Shown one piece after another: positions 61,390 to 64,000 of a stretch of 64,000 nucleotides of DNA. Every line of letters starts with the position of its first letter. Within the stretch, counting starts at the first letter, position 1. The notes below the pieces were generated by a model. The model was not told the origin of the DNA, did no database searches, and saw nothing but the letters and a program-made list of their open reading frames with translations. Both the position numbers and the translations under genes were made by a program. Origin of the DNA: Pseudoxanthomonas sp. Root65 (GTDB lineage Bacteria > Pseudomonadota > Gammaproteobacteria > Xanthomonadales > Xanthomonadaceae); assembly GCF_001427635.1 (NCBI RefSeq), contig NZ_LMHA01000001.1, forward strand, positions 1,205,501 through 1,269,500. Direction: 5' to 3'.

Positions 61390-61688
61390 TGGACACGGCT
61401 ACCACGATCACCGTGCTCGCGCAGTGGCGCGTGCAGGAAGGCCGCCTCGACGACGTGCTCGCGCACGTCGCCGGGCTGCGCACCGCGTCGCTGGCCGAAC
61501 CGGGCTGCCTGCACTACGCGGTCTTCCGCTCCCTGGACGCGGCCGACACGCTGCTGCTGGTCGAACGCTATCGCGACGCCGACGCGCTGGACGCGCATCG
61601 CCAGTCGGCGCATTACCGGGCGCTGGTGGTGGAACGGATCCTGCCGCTGCTGGCCGATCGCCAGGTGGATCTGCTGCAGGCCCGCTGA
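61389..61688 (+). CDS. Antibiotic biosynthesis monooxygenase (ABM) domain protein
   Basis: A 99-residue ferredoxin-like alpha+beta barrel protein. ITVLAQWRVQEGRLDDVLAH opening, EPGCLHYAVFRSLDAADTLL core and HRQSAHYRALV are the ABM signature. Such small dimers act as quinol or antibiotic monooxygenases or degrade signal molecules. It is translationally coupled to the DJ-1-like gene, which suggests a joint role in handling reactive metabolites under the LysR regulator. Confidence 0.82.
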   Translation: MDTATTITVLAQWRVQEGRLDDVLAHVAGLRTASLAEPGCLHYAVFRSLDAADTLLLVERYRDADALDAHRQSAHYRALVVERILPLLADRQVDLLQAR

Positions 61689-61704
61689 GCGGTCGCGGGG
61701 CAAC

Positions 61705-62253
61705 TCACTCCGCCGCGACCGGCGCGCCCATGGTGCCCTTGCTGTACATGCCCGAGCGGTCGAAGCAGCAGGCGCGGCGCTTGCCGGACGCGAGCATGTC
61801 GCAGGCGGTGGCGATGCGCTTGGTGCGCGTCTCGGCCTTCTTGCCCGAGGTGATCCAGTGGATCCAGTCGCGACGCGCCACCGGCGTCAGGCTGGTCCAC
61901 ACCGCCTTGGCGGCGGGCGAGGCAGCGAGCGCCTTGTGCAGGTCGGGCGGCACCGCCGGCTCGGGTTCTTCCTTCACCGGCGCGATCACCAGGGCGACCT
62001 TGTCGCCGGCCGCGACACCGGCGGCCTCGCGCAGTGTCTTATCCACCTTCAGCCAGTGGCTGCCTTCGCCATCGGGTTCCAGCGTGGCCTGGAACGGCGC
62101 GCCCGCGAACGTGCCCTCCACCGTCGTCATGCTGCGCGCGGGCAACTTCGCGCTGGCCGCCTTCGGCAGCACCAGGAAGGTCCAGGTGGCGTTATCCGGT
62201 TCGGCGGGGCGATGCAGCACCGCCGTGAAACGAATGGATGCGGTCGGGGTCAT
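61705..62253 (-). CDS. YdeI/OmpD-associated family protein (DUF1905)
   Basis: A 182-residue protein with an N-terminal DUF1905 beta-barrel (FTAVLHRPAEPDNATWTFLV, SMTTVEGTFAGAPFQATLEP) and a C-terminal YdeI-type helical part (WTSLTPVARRDWIHWITSGK, AETRTKRIATACDML). Function unknown; YdeI relatives bind or respond to cationic peptides. The ATG at 62253 is used; the open frame upstream overlaps the broken isochorismatase gene. Confidence 0.85.
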   Translation of the reverse strand: MTPTASIRFTAVLHRPAEPDNATWTFLVLPKAASAKLPARSMTTVEGTFAGAPFQATLEPDGEGSHWLKVDKTLREAAGVAAGDKVALVIAPVKEEPEPAVPPDLHKALAASPAAKAVWTSLTPVARRDWIHWITSGKKAETRTKRIATACDMLASGKRRACCFDRSGMYSKGTMGAPVAAE

Positions 62254-62306
62254 GGCGTGATGGTAGCGCTGGACGACGGAGGGCGGCTGCGCACGGCCCG
62301 TCTTCA

Positions 62307-62816
62307 TTATGCTCCGGGGAACACGCCCTCCAGCGCGCGCACCGACCGTACGCTGGCGCCCAGCGTCTGCGCCAGCAGCGCCAGTGCCGTACGCCGTCGC
62401 GCCGGACTGATCGCGGCAACCGCGTCCTGCGGCACGCACAGCGCGAACTCGCGCATGTTGGCGTCCTGCGCCGTGGCCAGCACGCATGAATCGGCCGACA
62501 CCCCGGTCAGCACCCGCCGGCGTACGCCGAGCTTGTCCAGCAGGATCGGCAACGGCGTGGCGAGGAAACCGGAACGCTTCGGCTTCAGCACGTGGTCGTC
62601 GTGCGGGCGCGGCGGCAAGCGCCGCACGATGGCGGCCGACGCACCGCCGGCTTCATGGCAGGCCGCCAGCAGATCGTCGAAGCCGCCCTGCCAGCGCGCG
62701 ACGTGTTCGTTCATGTAGATCGTCGGCTAGCGCGCGGCGTTGAAGCGTGCACGCAGCGCCGTGATCGTCGCCGCGCCCGTTCCACCTTGTGAACGTCGTG
62801 CATGCACGTTCGTCAC
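62307..62816 (-). pseudogene. Isochorismatase-family hydrolase, broken
   Basis: From 62714 the frame reads MNEHVARWQGGFDDLL ... VLKPKRSGFLATPL ... LTGVSADSCVLATAQDANM, the C-terminal two thirds of a cysteine hydrolase with catalytic Lys and Cys present. Upstream, in frame, lies TAG (62727-62729) directly between RFNAAR and PTIYMNEH, which is where homologues read through. Beyond the stop about 28 codons remain to a possible GTG at 62816, and the N-terminal catalytic Asp segment (DMxNDF-like) is missing. Nicotinamidase/isochorismatase-type function is therefore lost unless the shorter product has another role. Confidence 0.75.
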
Positions 62817-62874
62817 CTCGTGTTTCCTCCCGTGCGCCTAAAAACAAGGCTCTTTTCCATCACGGAGTCCAGCC

Positions 62875-63495
62875 ATGGCACGTTCCGGCCACGTCAACAA
62901 GGCGCAAGTCCATGAACTGCTGCTGCAGGCGCTCGAGACCGAGCGCGGCGGCATCCAGATCTACACCACCGCAATCAAGGCGGCGGTGAACAAGGACCTG
63001 AAGAAAGAGTGGGGCGAGTATCTCGACGAAACCCGCACCCATGAGCAGGTGCTCACGCGCGTGTTCGAGCAGCTCGGCATGGATACCGAAGAGGCATCCC
63101 CTGGCCGTGCCGTCGTCGCACACCAGGGCGCGTCGCTGGTGGAAGCCATCGAGATGGCCATGAAGCACGGTACACCCGAAGCGGCCGAACTGGTCGCCGC
63201 CGAGTGCGTGGTGCTGGCCGAGACCAAGGACCACCAGAACTGGGAACTGATCGGCAAGATCGCCGAACAGGGTGGCGAGCTGGCGAAGGTGCTGGAACCG
63301 GCCTACAAGGCGGTCGAAAGCGACGAGGATCACCACCTCTACCACACGATGGGCTGGTGTCGGGAACTGTGGATCCAATCGCTCGGCATGCCGGCCGTGC
63401 TGCCGCCGCCGGAAGAGGTCAAGCAGGTCGAAACCGCCATCGGCGCTTCGCGGGCCGAGCAGGCGCGCGATCAGATGCTGGGCCGCAAGCACTGA
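62875..63495 (+). CDS. Ferritin-like domain protein
   Basis: A 206-residue four-helix protein. ETERGGIQIYTTAIK, DETRTHEQVLTRVF (E-x5-H), ECVVLAETKDHQNWELI and SDEDHHLYHTMGW supply the Glu and His ligands of a di-metal site in ferritin-like/rubrerythrin order. No signal peptide. Probable iron or oxidative-stress protein. Homologues of this length are listed as hypothetical proteins as far as I know. Followed by a hypothetical gene 10 bp later. Confidence 0.75.
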   Translation: MARSGHVNKAQVHELLLQALETERGGIQIYTTAIKAAVNKDLKKEWGEYLDETRTHEQVLTRVFEQLGMDTEEASPGRAVVAHQGASLVEAIEMAMKHGTPEAAELVAAECVVLAETKDHQNWELIGKIAEQGGELAKVLEPAYKAVESDEDHHLYHTMGWCRELWIQSLGMPAVLPPPEEVKQVETAIGASRAEQARDQMLGRKH

Positions 63496-63505
63496 CGGCC
63501 GCACG

Positions 63506-63934
63506 ATGCCACGCCCCGATGCATCCGCCACCGGCATGCACCGCGCCACCGATGTGCCGCCCGTCGATCCCGCCCTGCTGACCTTCGGGATCGATGTTTT
63601 CCAGGCGGTGATGACCGGTGCCATGCCGGTGGCCGAGTACGACGGCGACGACCTGCCGTGCCTGGGCATGAATGCAATCACCCGGCAGGTCAGCGGTCAC
63701 GGACTGACGCCGCAGGAAGAAGCGGCGCTGGTGCTGCGCGTGGTCGCATTCGGCGAACTGATCGGCCAGGCCGAACACGACCACCGCATCGCCGGTCACG
63801 TCGCCGTGGCGGGCTCGGGCTACCACATCACCCCCGCGTTCCTGCAGGCGGCGGCCGGCGCGGACATCGTGCAGCGCGCCGATGGTGGCTTCGCCTACGA
63901 TCTGGAAAGCGTCGCCGCGCGGCTGGTTCACTGA
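63506..63934 (+). CDS. Conserved hypothetical protein
   Basis: A 142-residue soluble protein with no motif I recognise. Acidic middle (VAEYDGDDLPCLG) and a helical C-terminal half (QEEAALVLRVVAFGELIGQA). It follows the ferritin-like gene by 10 bp and probably shares its mRNA. An in-frame ATG ten codons later is an alternative start. The 3' end overlaps the opposite gene by 7 bp. Confidence 0.5.
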   Translation: MPRPDASATGMHRATDVPPVDPALLTFGIDVFQAVMTGAMPVAEYDGDDLPCLGMNAITRQVSGHGLTPQEEAALVLRVVAFGELIGQAEHDHRIAGHVAVAGSGYHITPAFLQAAAGADIVQRADGGFAYDLESVAARLVH

Positions 63935-64000
63935 TCGTCGGGCGCGTCCCTGTCCTTGCGGCGGATGAAGGTGATCTCGCCGGACGACTCCAGCACCGCC
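63928..64000 (-). CDS. C-terminal end of an unidentified gene (possibly DUF421/YetF)
   Basis: Only the last 24 codons are in the window: AVLESSGEITFIRRKDRDAP and a short acidic tail. The ending AVLE-x-x-GEI-x-x-IRR resembles the C-terminus of DUF421/YetF membrane proteins. The rest lies outside the window. Confidence 0.3.
   Translation of the reverse strand, partial: AVLESSGEITFIRRKDRDAPDDQ

Overview
The window is about 66-70% G+C, densely packed with short gaps and ATGA stop/start overlaps. Gene content points to a gammaproteobacterium of the family Xanthomonadaceae (Pseudoxanthomonas/Lysobacter/Stenotrophomonas-like). The assignment rests on gene families, the class Ia nrdAB locus under a cobalamin riboswitch, the GTGGGAGCGACGTAAGTCGC REP family and heptameric intergenic hairpins. 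It is an inference, not a database match. I see no rRNA, tRNA or CRISPR.

Region 1-12.2 kb is mostly minus strand: a TPR protein (cut by the window edge), a YheT-type hydrolase, a PlsC-type acyltransferase, a hotdog thioesterase, then a tightly coupled sixA - yceI-like - phospholipase D-like lipoprotein cluster, a ParA-type ATPase, a divergent Ycf46-like AAA ATPase and several small poorly known proteins ending in a MazG-like gene.

Region 12.2-22.3 kb is the accessory core. Two A+T-richer islands carry integron-type gene cassettes without an integrase in the window. One holds a DUF3644 HEPN protein. The other holds an Mrr-like nuclease followed by a second HEPN protein. In two of the three cassettes the ORF stop codon lies inside the attC R'' box. 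Between the islands lie an exporter operon (ABC ATPase, three consecutive periplasmic adaptors, one MacB/FtsX-type permease) and, upstream of it, about 420 bp of degenerate 21-bp tandem repeats.

Region 22.4-38 kb is conserved chromosome: PhzF, a YczE-like membrane protein divergent from a MocR regulator, MgtC, AEC transporter, hydrolases, zapE, cobB-type sirtuin, an OmpR/EnvZ-type two-component pair next to two small secreted proteins, a sterol-desaturase-like protein and a 2-oxoadipate dioxygenase/decarboxylase homologue.

Region 38-42.6 kb is the ribonucleotide reductase locus. A sigma70-type promoter overlaps two NrdR-box-like palindromes. It is followed by a cobalamin riboswitch whose aptamer is interrupted by an intergenic hairpin repeat, and by a possible Shine-Dalgarno-sequestering stem. 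nrdA and nrdB are separated by a terminator and a foreign-looking DUF2188 gene.

Region 42.6-64 kb holds metabolic and housekeeping genes (yciA, purU, amino acid permease, two secreted M20 amidohydrolases flanking a TSUP permease, a membrane Ser/Thr kinase with a TPR-like C-terminus, ychJ, folE, an M3 peptidase, a UGT-like glycosyltransferase, a LysR/DJ-1/ABM cluster, a broken isochorismatase, a ferritin-like protein). It is punctuated by inverted REP pairs.
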